NCBI RefSeq assembly: GCF_001425205.1 | Contig: NZ_LMDW01000018.1 | Span: forward strand, 55,558 to 119,557 | Direction: 5' to 3' | DNA from: Variovorax sp. Root411 | GTDB lineage: Bacteria; Pseudomonadota; Gammaproteobacteria; Burkholderiales; Burkholderiaceae_C | DNA length: 64,000 nt | Notes under the pieces: model-generated | Database searches by the model: none | What the model was told of the DNA's origin: nothing | The model's input: the letters and a program-made list of their open reading frames with translations, nothing else | Made by a program: the position numbers and the translations under genes | In this document: piece by piece, positions 47,392-56,883 of the stretch | How the letters are laid out: the number at the start of each line of letters is the position of its first letter | Numbering within the stretch: position 1 is the stretch's first letter

Positions 47392-47472
47392 CAGTCCACT
47401 GCCTCTGTCCCTGCAGGCCATTCATCTCTCACTTTTCATGATCGCTTGCCCTCACTCCTTAGTCCGCTGCTC

Positions 47473-48465
47473 ATGATCAATCTCACCAAAATCCTCGCAG
47501 CCATCCTGGTGCTCCTGGCCATCGCACTGGGCGGCTATGCCTGGATGCTGAGCCGGCAGGCGCCCACAACGGTAGCAGCAGCAACCAGTCCCACGACCGC
47601 TCCCGCCAAGGCTCAACAAGCGCTCGTCTACCCGGTCGTGGTGGCAGCCAAGCCGCTGCCTGCAGGCCAGGCGATTCCTGCCGACGCGCTGCGCGTGGAG
47701 CGGCTGACGATCAATCCGGCCGGCGCCTTCCGGGACGTGACGATCGCCACGGGCCGCGTGCCGGTGCTCGACCTGGCCGAAGGCGCGCCAGTGATGGAGA
47801 ACCAGCTCGTCTCCGGCCTCGCGTTACGCATCGGCGAAGGCGAGCGCGCCGTGGCGATCAAGGCCGACGAAATCATGGGCGTGGGCAACAAGATTCAGCC
47901 CGGCGATTTCGTCGATGTCTTCATCACGCTTAAGTCGGACGGCAAGGACGTGGACCGCAGCCAGGCCCGTCTGCTGCTCTCGCGAAAGCGCGTACTGGCC
48001 TTCGGCAACGCCTCCGTGGACGGCCTGCCTTCCAAGACCGGGGACAAGACCGCACAACAGGCCCAGCGCGCGGAAGCAGCCCGCACCGCCGTGCTCGCCG
48101 TGCCTGTCGACGAGGTCAATCGCCTGACGATCGGCGACGCCAGCGGCCGACTGATGCTTGCGCTGCGCAACCCGACCGACATGTTGGAGCCCGATCCGAA
48201 ACTCTTCTCGGAACTGCCCACGGCCCTGCAACCCGCCCAGCCCAAGGCAGGCGAGCCGCGCCGCGCACCGCTCGAAGGCCTCGACCGCGCCCAGGCCGGC
48301 CTGACCGCGGCCGACCTCGTCACCGGAGGCAAGGGCCCCGGTCTCCGCCCGCAAACCGCCGAAATCCGCACCGCCACCGGCGCGCCGCGCGCCGCCGGTC
48401 CCGCGCGCAGCGGACTTCAGGTCGAAGTCATTCGCGGCGAACGCAGCGAAACCGTGAACTACTGA
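47473..48465 (+). CDS. cpaB: Tad pilus assembly protein CpaB/RcpC
   Basis: The 330-residue protein has one N-terminal membrane helix (ILAAILVLLAIALGGYAWML) and a SAF-type beta-clip domain (VVAAKPLPAGQAIPADALRVERL). The central GNKIQPGDFVDVFITL segment is conserved in CpaB. A Pro/Ala-rich C terminus ends VEVIRGERSETVNY. It works at the periplasmic face with the secretin encoded next. Confidence 0.92.
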   Translation: MINLTKILAAILVLLAIALGGYAWMLSRQAPTTVAAATSPTTAPAKAQQALVYPVVVAAKPLPAGQAIPADALRVERLTINPAGAFRDVTIATGRVPVLDLAEGAPVMENQLVSGLALRIGEGERAVAIKADEIMGVGNKIQPGDFVDVFITLKSDGKDVDRSQARLLLSRKRVLAFGNASVDGLPSKTGDKTAQQAQRAEAARTAVLAVPVDEVNRLTIGDASGRLMLALRNPTDMLEPDPKLFSELPTALQPAQPKAGEPRRAPLEGLDRAQAGLTAADLVTGGKGPGLRPQTAEIRTATGAPRAAGPARSGLQVEVIRGERSETVNY

Positions 48466-48504
48466 GCACGCAGCCAACCGACACCCGTCATCCAGGAAAA
48501 ACAC

Positions 48505-49893
48505 ATGCACCACACGCCTTGCGAGCAGTCGACCCGTGCCGCTCGCAGCCACATAAATGCCTCATCGCGGCTGCTGCGCCCGGCCCTGATCGCCCTGTGC
48601 GCGATGACACAAGCCGTCTGGGCGGTGACATCGACGGCCGCGGACGCACAGTCGGTGCGCCCGCAACTGCAACGCCCACTGGTGCTGAGCGCCGGCACGC
48701 AGCAAGAACTGCTGATCGACAAGGGCATCGACCGGATGGCCATCGGCGATGAGGCGGTGGCCGGCGTCACCATCACGCGAAAGACACAGAATTCGCCGGC
48801 AGCACGGCTGATCGTGACCGGCAAGACCGCTGGCCGCACCTCGCTAATGGTCTGGGAGAAAGGCAACGCCGCAGCCACCGCCTACACGATCGAAGTGCGG
48901 CGCCGTACGTCCACCCTTACGGGATCGATGGACAGCATGACCGCCCATCAGCAGGCACGCGACACCGCGCTGGCCAGCACCGCCGACAAAGCCGAGCTGG
49001 TCGACCGCTCGGTGGTGAGCGTACGCAGCAACACCGTGCAGGTCGAAGTGAAGGTGGTGGAGTTCAACCGCAGCGTGCTCAAGCAGGCTGGCCTGAACAT
49101 CTTCAGCACCCGCCCCAATTCGAACGGCTTCAGCTTCGGCGTGTTCTCGCCCTCCTCGCTCGCATCCGCAAGCTTTGCGGCCAACGGGCAACTCAGCGGC
49201 GAATACAACAACCCCCTGGCACAAGCCTTCAGCCTCCTCTTTAACTTCAGCAAGGCCGGCATCGGCCTGAACGTGGGCTTCCTCGAAGGCAACGGCATGG
49301 CGCGTGTGCTCGCCGAACCCACGCTGGTGGCGCTGTCGGGCCAGAGCGCGAGCTTCCTGGCCGGAGGCGAACTGCCGATCCCCGTGCCCCAGGGGCTGGG
49401 TACCACCAGTATCGAATTCAAGCCTTTCGGTATCGGACTGACGCTGACGCCTACGGTGCTTTCGAATGAACGCATCGTGCTCAAGGTCGCGCCCGAGGCC
49501 AGCGACCTCGACTACACCAACTCCCTGAGCCTCAACGGTGTCGCCGTGCCGGCGATCAGCACGCGCCGTGCCGACACCACCGTCGAGTTGGGCGACGGCG
49601 AGAGTTTCATCATTGGAGGGCTTGTGAGCCGCACCACCACATCGAACGCCGACAAGGTGCCGTTGCTTGGCGACCTGCCAATCCTGGGCGCATTCTTCAG
49701 CAAGACCAACTACAAGATGAACGAGAAGGAACTGGTGATCCTGGTCACGCCGCACCTGGTCAAGCCCATTGCGCGCGGCACCGACCTGACGCCGTACCTC
49801 CCCGGCACCGCCGAACAGCGCGACGGCGCGGTGTGGCGCTCGTATTTCCTGGGCGGTGCAGCAGACGCGGCAGTACCCGGCTTCTCCCGCTGA
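48505..49893 (+). CDS. cpaC: Tad pilus secretin CpaC/RcpA
   Basis: This 462-residue outer-membrane secretin has a signal peptide, an N-terminal pilus domain (RPLVLSAGTQQELLIDKGIDRMAIGD) and a BON-like segment (ARLIVTGKTAGRTSLMVW). The secretin core runs VLAEPTLVALSGQSASFLAGGELPIPVPQG to GDGESFIIGGLVSRTT and LPILGAFF. It forms the export channel for the Flp pilus. It follows cpaB by 39 bases. Confidence 0.94.
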   Translation: MHHTPCEQSTRAARSHINASSRLLRPALIALCAMTQAVWAVTSTAADAQSVRPQLQRPLVLSAGTQQELLIDKGIDRMAIGDEAVAGVTITRKTQNSPAARLIVTGKTAGRTSLMVWEKGNAAATAYTIEVRRRTSTLTGSMDSMTAHQQARDTALASTADKAELVDRSVVSVRSNTVQVEVKVVEFNRSVLKQAGLNIFSTRPNSNGFSFGVFSPSSLASASFAANGQLSGEYNNPLAQAFSLLFNFSKAGIGLNVGFLEGNGMARVLAEPTLVALSGQSASFLAGGELPIPVPQGLGTTSIEFKPFGIGLTLTPTVLSNERIVLKVAPEASDLDYTNSLSLNGVAVPAISTRRADTTVELGDGESFIIGGLVSRTTTSNADKVPLLGDLPILGAFFSKTNYKMNEKELVILVTPHLVKPIARGTDLTPYLPGTAEQRDGAVWRSYFLGGAADAAVPGFSR

Positions 49894-49938
49894 CAAAAAG
49901 GCAACGATGACCCGGACCATGCATCGCAGGCAGTCCCC

Positions 49939-51222
49939 ATGAACGCACCACGCGACAGCATCCCCGAAACGGGCAGTGAAACCTACCTGTTCGCCTCGAG
50001 CAGCGGCAGCCACATCACCTGGTTGACCGACGCGCTCGGCACCCTTGGCTCCGTGGTGGTCCTGTCCCCGGATGCGAAGTCGATCGACGAGCGCATCGCC
50101 CTGCTGGGGCCGGTGGCAGTCTTCATCGACTTCTCGCCCGACCAGAGCACCGCCGCCAACCAGCTCCATCAACGCCTCAAGCGCGACTGGCCGACGCTGC
50201 CCGTGCTGGCCACCGGCAAGTCGGCCGAGCCCGCGGCCATGCTCTCGGCCCTGCGCGCGGGCGTAGACGACTTCATCGACATGGCCGGGCCGCCCGCCGA
50301 GGCGGTGACCACGCTGCGTACGCTGCTCGAACGGCGCAGCACCTTGCAGGGCGGCACGCGCGGCAGCACGCTGGCGCTGCTGGGCGCGCGCGCCGGCCTC
50401 GGCGTGACCACGCTGGCCACCAGCCTCGCCCTGTCGCTGAACGACCAGCTCGCGCAGGCGCCCGCGCGCCCACCGGGTCGCAGCACGCGGCACGGCGTGG
50501 CGCTGCTCGACCTGGGCTTGCCCGCGCGTGACGGCCTGCTCTACCTCGACACGCAAAGCGGCTTCAGCTTTGTCGATGGCGTGCGCAACCTGCGCCGGCT
50601 CGACCAGACACTGCTGCACACCGCGCTGGCTCATCACACCAGCGGCGTGGCCGTGCTGCCGCTGCCTGCGAGCCTGGCGCAGGTGCGCGAGATCTCGCAT
50701 GCCGACTCCGTCGCGCTGATCAAGCGCCTGGCCGACTTTTTCGATTTCCAGATCGCCGACCTCGGCGGCTTCTCGACCATCGACTTCATGGCGCAGACGG
50801 TGCGCGAAGCCCAGCAGACGTGGGTCGTGTGCGACCAGAGCATCGGCGGCATCGTGTCCACGGCCAACATGCTCAAGGAGCTGCGTGCGCGCGGTGTCGA
50901 GATAGAACGCCTTTCGTTGGTGGTGAACAAGTTCGACGGCCACGTGGGCCTGTCGGCCAGAGACATTGCCGAGCGCCTTGAACTACCGCTGCGCCATGTG
51001 CTGCCCGCGCGCAGCGCGCAACTGCTCACCGCGGCCAGCCGCGGCGAGATGCTGGTGCGCACCGCGCGCAGCGACCCCTACGCGCAGGCCGTGACGGGAC
51101 TCGCCCGCAGCCTGCACCAGGAATACATGTCTGCCACGGGCCAACCCCCGGCCAAGGATCCACGCTGGGTTGCGCTCATGGCGCAAGTCACCGGCCTCTG
51201 GAAGAGTTCACACGAAGGTTGA
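49939..51222 (+). CDS. cpaE: Tad pilus localisation ATPase-like protein CpaE/TadZ
   Basis: The 427-residue protein has an N-terminal receiver-like domain and a MinD/ParA-like domain. The P-loop is degenerate: GARAGLGVTT at residues 149-158 lacks the usual lysines, as in many TadZ proteins. DLGLPARDGLLYLD and the DLGGFSTIDFMAQ switch region remain. TadZ proteins place the Tad machine at the cell pole. It lies directly upstream of the secretion ATPase gene. Confidence 0.92.
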   Translation: MNAPRDSIPETGSETYLFASSSGSHITWLTDALGTLGSVVVLSPDAKSIDERIALLGPVAVFIDFSPDQSTAANQLHQRLKRDWPTLPVLATGKSAEPAAMLSALRAGVDDFIDMAGPPAEAVTTLRTLLERRSTLQGGTRGSTLALLGARAGLGVTTLATSLALSLNDQLAQAPARPPGRSTRHGVALLDLGLPARDGLLYLDTQSGFSFVDGVRNLRRLDQTLLHTALAHHTSGVAVLPLPASLAQVREISHADSVALIKRLADFFDFQIADLGGFSTIDFMAQTVREAQQTWVVCDQSIGGIVSTANMLKELRARGVEIERLSLVVNKFDGHVGLSARDIAERLELPLRHVLPARSAQLLTAASRGEMLVRTARSDPYAQAVTGLARSLHQEYMSATGQPPAKDPRWVALMAQVTGLWKSSHEG

Positions 51223-51226
51223 GCCC

Positions 51227-52546
51227 ATGTCCACCGATATCGAATTCGCCGACGACGACCAGGCGTTCATCAACTCCCAGCAGTTCCAGGACATCAAGAG
51301 CTGGACGCATGACCACCTGCTGAGCCGCATCGAGGAGCTGGGCGCGGAGTTCGGCCGCTGGTCGCGCGCCTCGATCCAGCAGTTCGTCGAGCTGGAGGTC
51401 GACAGCTTCGTGCGCCTGCGCCGCGTGCCGATCAACGACCGCGAAATGCAGCTCATCGCCGATGCGCTGACCAAGGAGCTCGCGGGTTTCGGCCCGCTGG
51501 AAGACCTGCTCAACGACCCGGCCGTCGAGGACATCCTGATCAACGGCTACCAGAACGTGTACGTCTCGCGCCACGGCCTGCTGGAGCGCGAGACCGTGCG
51601 CTTTGCCGATGCCGAGCACGTGATGCGCATCGTGCGCCGCATCCTCGCGCCGCTGGGCCGCCGGCTCGACGAGTCGAACCCGATGGTCGATGCGCGCCTG
51701 CCCGACGGCGGGCGCATCAACGTGATCATCGAGCCGCTGGCCATCGACGGCCTGTCGGTGTCGATCCGCAAGTTCCGCAAGGAGCCGCTCACGCCGGCTG
51801 ACATGGTGAAGCTCGGCACCTTCGACGCGGGCATGGCGCAACTGCTGGAGATCGCGGTGCGCGCGCGCTGCAACATCCTCGTGAGCGGGGGCACCAGCTC
51901 GGGCAAGACCTCGCTGCTCAATGCGCTCGCCAGCTTCATCCCGGCGCGCGAGCGCGTCATCACCATCGAGGACACGGCGGAACTGTCCCTCGGTACCAGT
52001 CACGTGGTGCGGCTCGAAAGCCGTCCAGGCGGTTTCGACGGTACGGGCGTGGTGTCGATCCGCGACCTGCTGCGCAACAGCCTGCGCATGCGGCCCGACC
52101 GCATCATCGTGGGCGAAGTGCGCGGCGCCGAGGTGATCGAGATGATGCAGGCCATGAACACGGGCCACGAGGGCTCGATGGGCACCATCCACGCCAGCTC
52201 GCCGCGCGAGTGCCTGTACCGCCTCGAAATGCTCGCGGGCTTCGCCGGCTACCAAGGCAGCGAGGTGAGCCTGCGCAGGCAGATCGCCAACGCCATTGAT
52301 TTCATCGTGCAGATCGGGCGGTTGTCGAACGGCCAGCGCCGCATCATCTCTCTGAGCGAAGTCACCGGGGTCAACGACAACGTGGTGGCGATGCAGGAGC
52401 TGTACCGATACGAACCGATCGCCTCGCCCGACGGCGAAGAGCGCGACCGCTGGGTGTCTCTGGGTATCGCGCCGCACTCGCCGAAGATCACGCGCTTTCG
52501 ACAGTCGCTAGCGCGTTCGCAGCATGGAGGAGACGGCCGTGCATGA
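51227..52546 (+). CDS. cpaF: Tad secretion ATPase CpaF/TadA
   Basis: The 439-residue type II/IV secretion ATPase has Walker A GGTSSGKT (residues 221-228, Lys227), the Asp box ITIEDTAELSL, Walker B RPDRIIVGEVRGAEVIEMM and the His box NTGHEGSMGTIHA. The N-terminal domain (LEDLLNDPAVEDILINGYQNVYV) is typical. It powers assembly and possibly retraction of Flp pili. It starts 4 bases after cpaE and overlaps the tadB region. Confidence 0.96.
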   Translation: MSTDIEFADDDQAFINSQQFQDIKSWTHDHLLSRIEELGAEFGRWSRASIQQFVELEVDSFVRLRRVPINDREMQLIADALTKELAGFGPLEDLLNDPAVEDILINGYQNVYVSRHGLLERETVRFADAEHVMRIVRRILAPLGRRLDESNPMVDARLPDGGRINVIIEPLAIDGLSVSIRKFRKEPLTPADMVKLGTFDAGMAQLLEIAVRARCNILVSGGTSSGKTSLLNALASFIPARERVITIEDTAELSLGTSHVVRLESRPGGFDGTGVVSIRDLLRNSLRMRPDRIIVGEVRGAEVIEMMQAMNTGHEGSMGTIHASSPRECLYRLEMLAGFAGYQGSEVSLRRQIANAIDFIVQIGRLSNGQRRIISLSEVTGVNDNVVAMQELYRYEPIASPDGEERDRWVSLGIAPHSPKITRFRQSLARSQHGGDGRA

Positions 52547-53540
52547 AGTCCTGTTCGCGGTAGCCTGCGTTGCGCTGCTGCTGGCGGCGGCGGGGCTACT
52601 GCTTTGGCAATGGGCGAAGCACAGGCAGGTGCGGCAGGCGACGGAGCGGCATCTGAACCAGCAGATCCTGGCCACCGCCGCCGACGCCACGCCAATACCG
52701 ATGCCCTTGCGGGACCTGCCGACCGACGGTCTCGTGTCGGGCCTGACCACGGACCCATGGCTGAACGGCGATGCAGGCGCTGCAACCGCTGCAACCGCTG
52801 CCCCCCAAAGCCTGCTGGAACGGACCCTGCCCGACTGGCTGGTGGGCGTGATCGATCCGCGCGCGGCCGCTCTGGTGCTGGCCAGCATCGTGGCGCTTTG
52901 CGCACTGACCGGCGCCTTCGTCAGCTGGACCGCGGCTCTGGGCGTGCTGCTCCTTCTTGCGCTCATCGCCGTCTTCACGGTCTGGCTGCGGCTGCAGAAA
53001 TTCCGGCGCAAGCTGGTCAGCCAACTGCCCGCCTACATCGACGCGATGGTGCGCCTAATCACCATCGGCAACTCCACGCAGGCTGCATTCCAGCTGGCGA
53101 TCGCGACCACGCACACGCCGCTGCGCGGCCATCTTGAACGCTCGGCCTCGCTGGTACGCGCGGGCATGGACCTGGACCGCGCACTGCACCAGACCGCCAC
53201 CAACGTCCGTGTGGAAGAGATGTACCTCCTGGCCTCCATCCTCGGCCTGGGCGTGCGCTACGGCGGCCGCGCCGATCTGCTGCTGGAACGCGTGGGCAAC
53301 TTCATGCGCGACCGCGAACAGGCCGAGCATGAACTGATCGCAATGTCTTCGGAGACGCGGCTCTCCGCCTGGATCCTCGGCCTGCTGCCGGTGGGGGTGG
53401 GCGCTTTCCTCATCTTCACCAATCCCGGCTACTTCATGAGCATGTGGAACGACGGCACCGGCCGCATCCTGATCTTCTCCGCGGTGAGCCTCCAGCTCGT
53501 GGGCGCGGCGCTTCTCTACCGATTGGCAAGACTGGCATGA
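52539..53540 (+). CDS. tadB: Tad inner-membrane platform protein TadB
   Basis: The product has 333 residues when started at GTG 52539, which has GGAGGAG 7 bases upstream. ATG 52524 is a longer option that lacks a site. A hydrophobic N-terminal helix precedes the T2SSF domain (LVSQLPAYIDAMVRLITIGNSTQAAF, VRYGGRADLLLERVGNFMRDREQAE). Two C-terminal helices follow. It overlaps cpaF at the start and tadC at the stop (ATGA). Confidence 0.92.
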   Translation: MHEVLFAVACVALLLAAAGLLLWQWAKHRQVRQATERHLNQQILATAADATPIPMPLRDLPTDGLVSGLTTDPWLNGDAGAATAATAAPQSLLERTLPDWLVGVIDPRAAALVLASIVALCALTGAFVSWTAALGVLLLLALIAVFTVWLRLQKFRRKLVSQLPAYIDAMVRLITIGNSTQAAFQLAIATTHTPLRGHLERSASLVRAGMDLDRALHQTATNVRVEEMYLLASILGLGVRYGGRADLLLERVGNFMRDREQAEHELIAMSSETRLSAWILGLLPVGVGAFLIFTNPGYFMSMWNDGTGRILIFSAVSLQLVGAALLYRLARLA

Positions 53541-54502
53541 CATTCACGTCGAATCAACTGGCCATCGTCAGCCTGGTTCTGCTCGCGGTGGGCCTGATGG
53601 TCGGCGCCAGCGCGCTGATCGCCGCTGATCTGCGGCGTGCACGCAGCGGGCAGGTGATCGGCCGTGCGATCCGCCAGGGCGCAATGGCAGCCGACGCATC
53701 GAAGTCCACGGTAGACGACGTGGTGCAGACAGATGGGCCCGCACCATCAGATGTCGAGCTGCCGTTCCACTGGCTCGATTCGCGTCTGGGCCGGGCGCTG
53801 GTGGCGGATGAAGACAGAAGCCTCATCGACCAATGCGGCCTGTCTTCGAAGCGCGCACAGCTGATCTTTTTGGTCACCCGCGTGCTGTTCGCACTGCTGC
53901 TTCCGCTGACGGCCTATGTGGTGTGGAGCGACGGGCATGCGCAGCGCACGGTCGTCATCGTGCTGGCCTCCGCGTTCGTCATCGGCTTCATGGCGCCCAA
54001 GTGGGTGCTCGGCAGCTTCGCCGCTACCCGACGCGAACGCGCGGCACAGGAACTGCCGCTCTTCATCGACCTGCTGCGGTTGTTGCAGGGAGTGGGGCTG
54101 AGCCTGGACCAGAGCCTTCAGATCATGGCCACCGATTTCTCGCACGTTCTGCGCGTGCTCGGCTACGAACTGACATTGGCCAACAACCAATACAGCCGCG
54201 GCCGCACCCGCGAACATTCGCTGCAGCGCCTCGCGACGCTGCACAAGAACGAAAACCTCCGGGGTCTGGTCTCGCTGCTGGTGCAGGTCGATCGGCACGG
54301 TGGCGCAGTGCAGGAGCCGCTGCGCATCTTCAGCGACCGGCTGCGCGAGCACCGCCGCTCCGAGATGAAGGAACGCATCGGCAAGATCACCGTGAAGATG
54401 ACCGGCGTCATGGTCACCACGCTGCTGCCGGCGCTGGTCATCGTCACCGCCGGACCGGGCTTCATCGCGATATTCCGTTCTTTGGGAGCGATCAGCAAAT
54501 GA
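53537..54502 (+). CDS. tadC: Tad inner-membrane platform protein TadC
   Basis: The 321-residue T2SSF-family protein has an N-terminal helix (LAIVSLVLLAVGLMVGASAL), central helices and the conserved ELPLFIDLLRLLQGVGLSLDQSL region. The C-terminal segment KERIGKITVKMTGVMVTTLLPALVIVTAGP is typical. It forms the platform with TadB. Both ends overlap neighbours by 4 bases. Confidence 0.93.
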   Translation: MTFTSNQLAIVSLVLLAVGLMVGASALIAADLRRARSGQVIGRAIRQGAMAADASKSTVDDVVQTDGPAPSDVELPFHWLDSRLGRALVADEDRSLIDQCGLSSKRAQLIFLVTRVLFALLLPLTAYVVWSDGHAQRTVVIVLASAFVIGFMAPKWVLGSFAATRRERAAQELPLFIDLLRLLQGVGLSLDQSLQIMATDFSHVLRVLGYELTLANNQYSRGRTREHSLQRLATLHKNENLRGLVSLLVQVDRHGGAVQEPLRIFSDRLREHRRSEMKERIGKITVKMTGVMVTTLLPALVIVTAGPGFIAIFRSLGAISK

Positions 54503-55437
54503 AAACCCTCGACTTTTGCGTGTGCTCGCATCGCGTTGTCCGCCTGCTGGCCTGTAGCGCTGCCGTACTGGCCTTCACCGGGTGCGGCACCCTCAAGGAC
54601 CAATACGCCGCGAGTGCCGACGCCCAGCAGCGCGCGGCCGCAGAGGCCGCGGCGGACACCAAGGCTGGAGCCGCGGTCGACACCAAGGCCACCTACCTCA
54701 AGCTCGTCGAGCAAATGCAGAAAGAAGGCCTGTGGTTCGCCTCGCTGGCGCATATCGACGCGCTCGAACAGCGCTGGGGCGTGTCACCCGATTCCACGCG
54801 CATGCGCGCCGATGCGTTGCGCCAGACCGGCCAGGCCGTGTTGAGCGAAGCAGCCTACAAGCGCCTGCGGGGCACGCCACTCGAAAGCGCAGGCTATCGC
54901 GGCCTCGGCCTGCTGGCGGGAGCGCGCGGCAGCTACGCCGAAGCGGTGCAGTTGCTGCAACAGGCCCAGCGCCTGACACCAACCGACGCCTTGCTGCTCA
55001 GCGACCTGGGCTATGCAAACCTGCGTGCCGGCCAGATCGCCGAAGCCCGGCTGCCATTGATGCAGGCACTGCAGCTGCGACCGGACAGCACCCAGGCCCA
55101 GTCCAATCTGGCGCTTTACCTCGAAGTCACCGACCAGGGCGAACAGGCGAACAGGTTGATGGAAGCCAACCGCATGTCCGCCGCCGCGCGCGCAGCGGTT
55201 CGGGACGCCGCGCAGCAATTGCGCGCGGGCGGCACGGTATCGCCGCCCGCCGCCGTGAGGCCGTTCCCGAACGCCAGGGAACTGGCGCGCGAAGACGTGA
55301 CACCGCCGCCCCTAATGCTCAAGGCCTCGCGCTGGTCCGGCACGGGCGGAATACGCACCGCCAGCCAGCTCAACCCGCCCGCCGCAGATGCCGCGGTCTC
55401 CATGTCGCCGAATTCGACTTCACGAGGCACACAATGA
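54499..55437 (+). CDS. tadD: Tad pilus TPR lipoprotein TadD
   Basis: The 312-residue lipoprotein has lipobox FTGC near residue 29 and a short coiled Ala-rich stretch. TPR motifs run between about 75 and 235 (GYRGLGLLAGARGSYAEAVQLLQQAQRL, ALLLSDLGYANLRAGQIAEARLPL). The C-terminal tail is Pro/Ser-rich. TadD proteins act as pilotins for the secretin. The ATG overlaps the tadC stop. Confidence 0.9.
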   Translation: MKTLDFCVCSHRVVRLLACSAAVLAFTGCGTLKDQYAASADAQQRAAAEAAADTKAGAAVDTKATYLKLVEQMQKEGLWFASLAHIDALEQRWGVSPDSTRMRADALRQTGQAVLSEAAYKRLRGTPLESAGYRGLGLLAGARGSYAEAVQLLQQAQRLTPTDALLLSDLGYANLRAGQIAEARLPLMQALQLRPDSTQAQSNLALYLEVTDQGEQANRLMEANRMSAAARAAVRDAAQQLRAGGTVSPPAAVRPFPNARELAREDVTPPPLMLKASRWSGTGGIRTASQLNPPAADAAVSMSPNSTSRGTQ

Positions 55438-55868
55438 GAAAAGAAACCGACATCCATCTCGCCGCCCTGTGCGCAATCAGCCTCGCAGTTGCGTTGATGG
55501 TCGCCGCACCCGCGGCAGCGCAGCAGCCGGCCTCTGCCAAGGCGCAGGATCCGGCAGCCACGGCGAACGCCCAAACGCCTAGACCTACACCCGTGCCGCC
55601 GCAGGGCCGGGAAGAAATAGCGAGAACGGCAGACGCCGAGGAATTCGTTCACGGGACGCTGCAGGTAGGCGATGCCACGCAGGGGTTGCTCGCATGGCAG
55701 CGCAGCGGCGAGATCGCGTCGGCCACCTCGCGGCCGATTGCGGGGGCCATAGCCAACCGCAGCTACGAGCGCTATCTGAAGAGCTTTGAGTTCCCGATAC
55801 CGGAGCATACGAGCTCGACGGTCAAGTCTTCGTCTGGCTCCGGCTCGGGCGCTGGCTCCCCGAAATAA
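55434..55868 (+). CDS. DUF3613-type small exported Tad-locus protein
   Basis: The 144-residue protein has a signal peptide (LAVALMVAAPAAAQQ). A conserved central block GREEIARTADAEEF...VGDATQGLLAWQRSGEIASATSRPI and the RSYERYLKSFEFPIPE segment define DUF3613. It ends in a Ser/Gly tail. It is found in beta-proteobacterial Tad clusters; its role is unknown. Its ATG overlaps the tadD stop. Confidence 0.83.
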   Translation: MRKETDIHLAALCAISLAVALMVAAPAAAQQPASAKAQDPAATANAQTPRPTPVPPQGREEIARTADAEEFVHGTLQVGDATQGLLAWQRSGEIASATSRPIAGAIANRSYERYLKSFEFPIPEHTSSTVKSSSGSGSGAGSPK

Positions 55869-55899
55869 CTAGCGCCAGTCGCCACCGGACGCCACGATC

Positions 55900-56373
55900 A
55901 TGAAAGCCGCGCCTCGTCCTCTTACCGCAGCGCGCAGCCAGCGCGGCGTGTATGCAATTGAGTTCGCGATGGTGTTCATGACCTTCTTCAGCATTCTTTA
56001 TGCAGTCATCTGCTACGGGATGCTGTTCGCGTTTCGGCTCGGATTGCAGAACGCAGCCGAAGATGGCGCTAGGGCGGCGCTTCAATATCAGAGCAGTCTG
56101 GAGGACCGAAGAAAGCGCGCAGCAGACGTCGCAACCTCTCGAAGCGGCTGGATGCCGCAGGTGGTGAAGCCCACCGTGTCGACACAGATCTGCCGCGTTG
56201 AGGGAACCAACCAATGCGCCCCGACCAACTGCGGACCGTCATGGAGCCAACGATGCCAAGTCGAAGTTCTCGTACAAGCCAACAACCTTGGGTCGCTGCT
56301 GCCTCCCTTGCCGAGTTTCGCCGTGCCGACTCAGATCACCGGCAAAGCCAGCATGCTGCTTGAGTTGAGGTGA
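55900..56373 (+). CDS. tadE: TadE-family pseudopilin
   Basis: The 157-residue protein has the pseudopilin leader RSQRGVYAIEFAMVFMTFFSILYAVICYG, with a Glu five residues after the Gly. A periplasmic domain with four cysteines follows (ICRVEGTNQCAPTNCG, RCQVEV). CpaA probably processes it. It lies 31 bases after the DUF3613 gene and 5 bases before the next TadE-like gene. Confidence 0.88.
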   Translation: MKAAPRPLTAARSQRGVYAIEFAMVFMTFFSILYAVICYGMLFAFRLGLQNAAEDGARAALQYQSSLEDRRKRAADVATSRSGWMPQVVKPTVSTQICRVEGTNQCAPTNCGPSWSQRCQVEVLVQANNLGSLLPPLPSFAVPTQITGKASMLLELR

Positions 56374-56378
56374 GAACC

Positions 56379-56870
56379 ATGTCCGTCACAAGCATCCGAC
56401 TGCGTTCCAGCTCCCCCGCTCCCAGGCTCCAGCGCGGCATTGCCGCTATCGAGTTCGCTTTCGTTTTCGTATTTCTCTTTCTTGTGATGTATGGGCTGGT
56501 GACCTTTGGCGCGATCTTCTATACGCAGCAGGCCGTCTCCCGCGCCGCAGAAGATGGCGCACGCGCGGCGATGCTGCTACCTCAGCCGCCGGATCAGGAG
56601 AGCGTGCGCCAGGTCGTTCTCGATTCGCTCGCGCGCTCACTTGTCGTTCCCAGTTTCGCCAATACGGACACGGCCAGCAGAAAGAATTGGCTCTCCACCA
56701 ACGTCACGGTCGCCCCTTGCTCGGCAGTGCCGGGCGCTACGAGTTGCGTAGTGACTGTCACCTACCCCTACAAGAACAATCGCATCCTGCCTTCTGTGTC
56801 GCTGCTGGATTCCAGTTGGGTACCGGACAACTTACGCAGCAGCGCCACCGCGGCGCTTAAGGCCTCATGA
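56379..56870 (+). CDS. tadF: TadE/TadF-family pseudopilin
   Basis: The 163-residue protein has leader RLQRGIAAIEFAFVFVFLFLVMYGLVTFGAIFYTQQAVSRAAEDGARA in two overlapping motifs, typical of TadE/F. Two cysteines lie at about 120-130. GAGGTGAG precedes ATG 56379; GTG 56370 is an alternative that overlaps the previous stop. With the preceding gene it forms the minor pilin pair of the Tad system. Confidence 0.87.
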   Translation: MSVTSIRLRSSSPAPRLQRGIAAIEFAFVFVFLFLVMYGLVTFGAIFYTQQAVSRAAEDGARAAMLLPQPPDQESVRQVVLDSLARSLVVPSFANTDTASRKNWLSTNVTVAPCSAVPGATSCVVTVTYPYKNNRILPSVSLLDSSWVPDNLRSSATAALKAS

Positions 56871-56883
56871 AACGGTTCTCGGC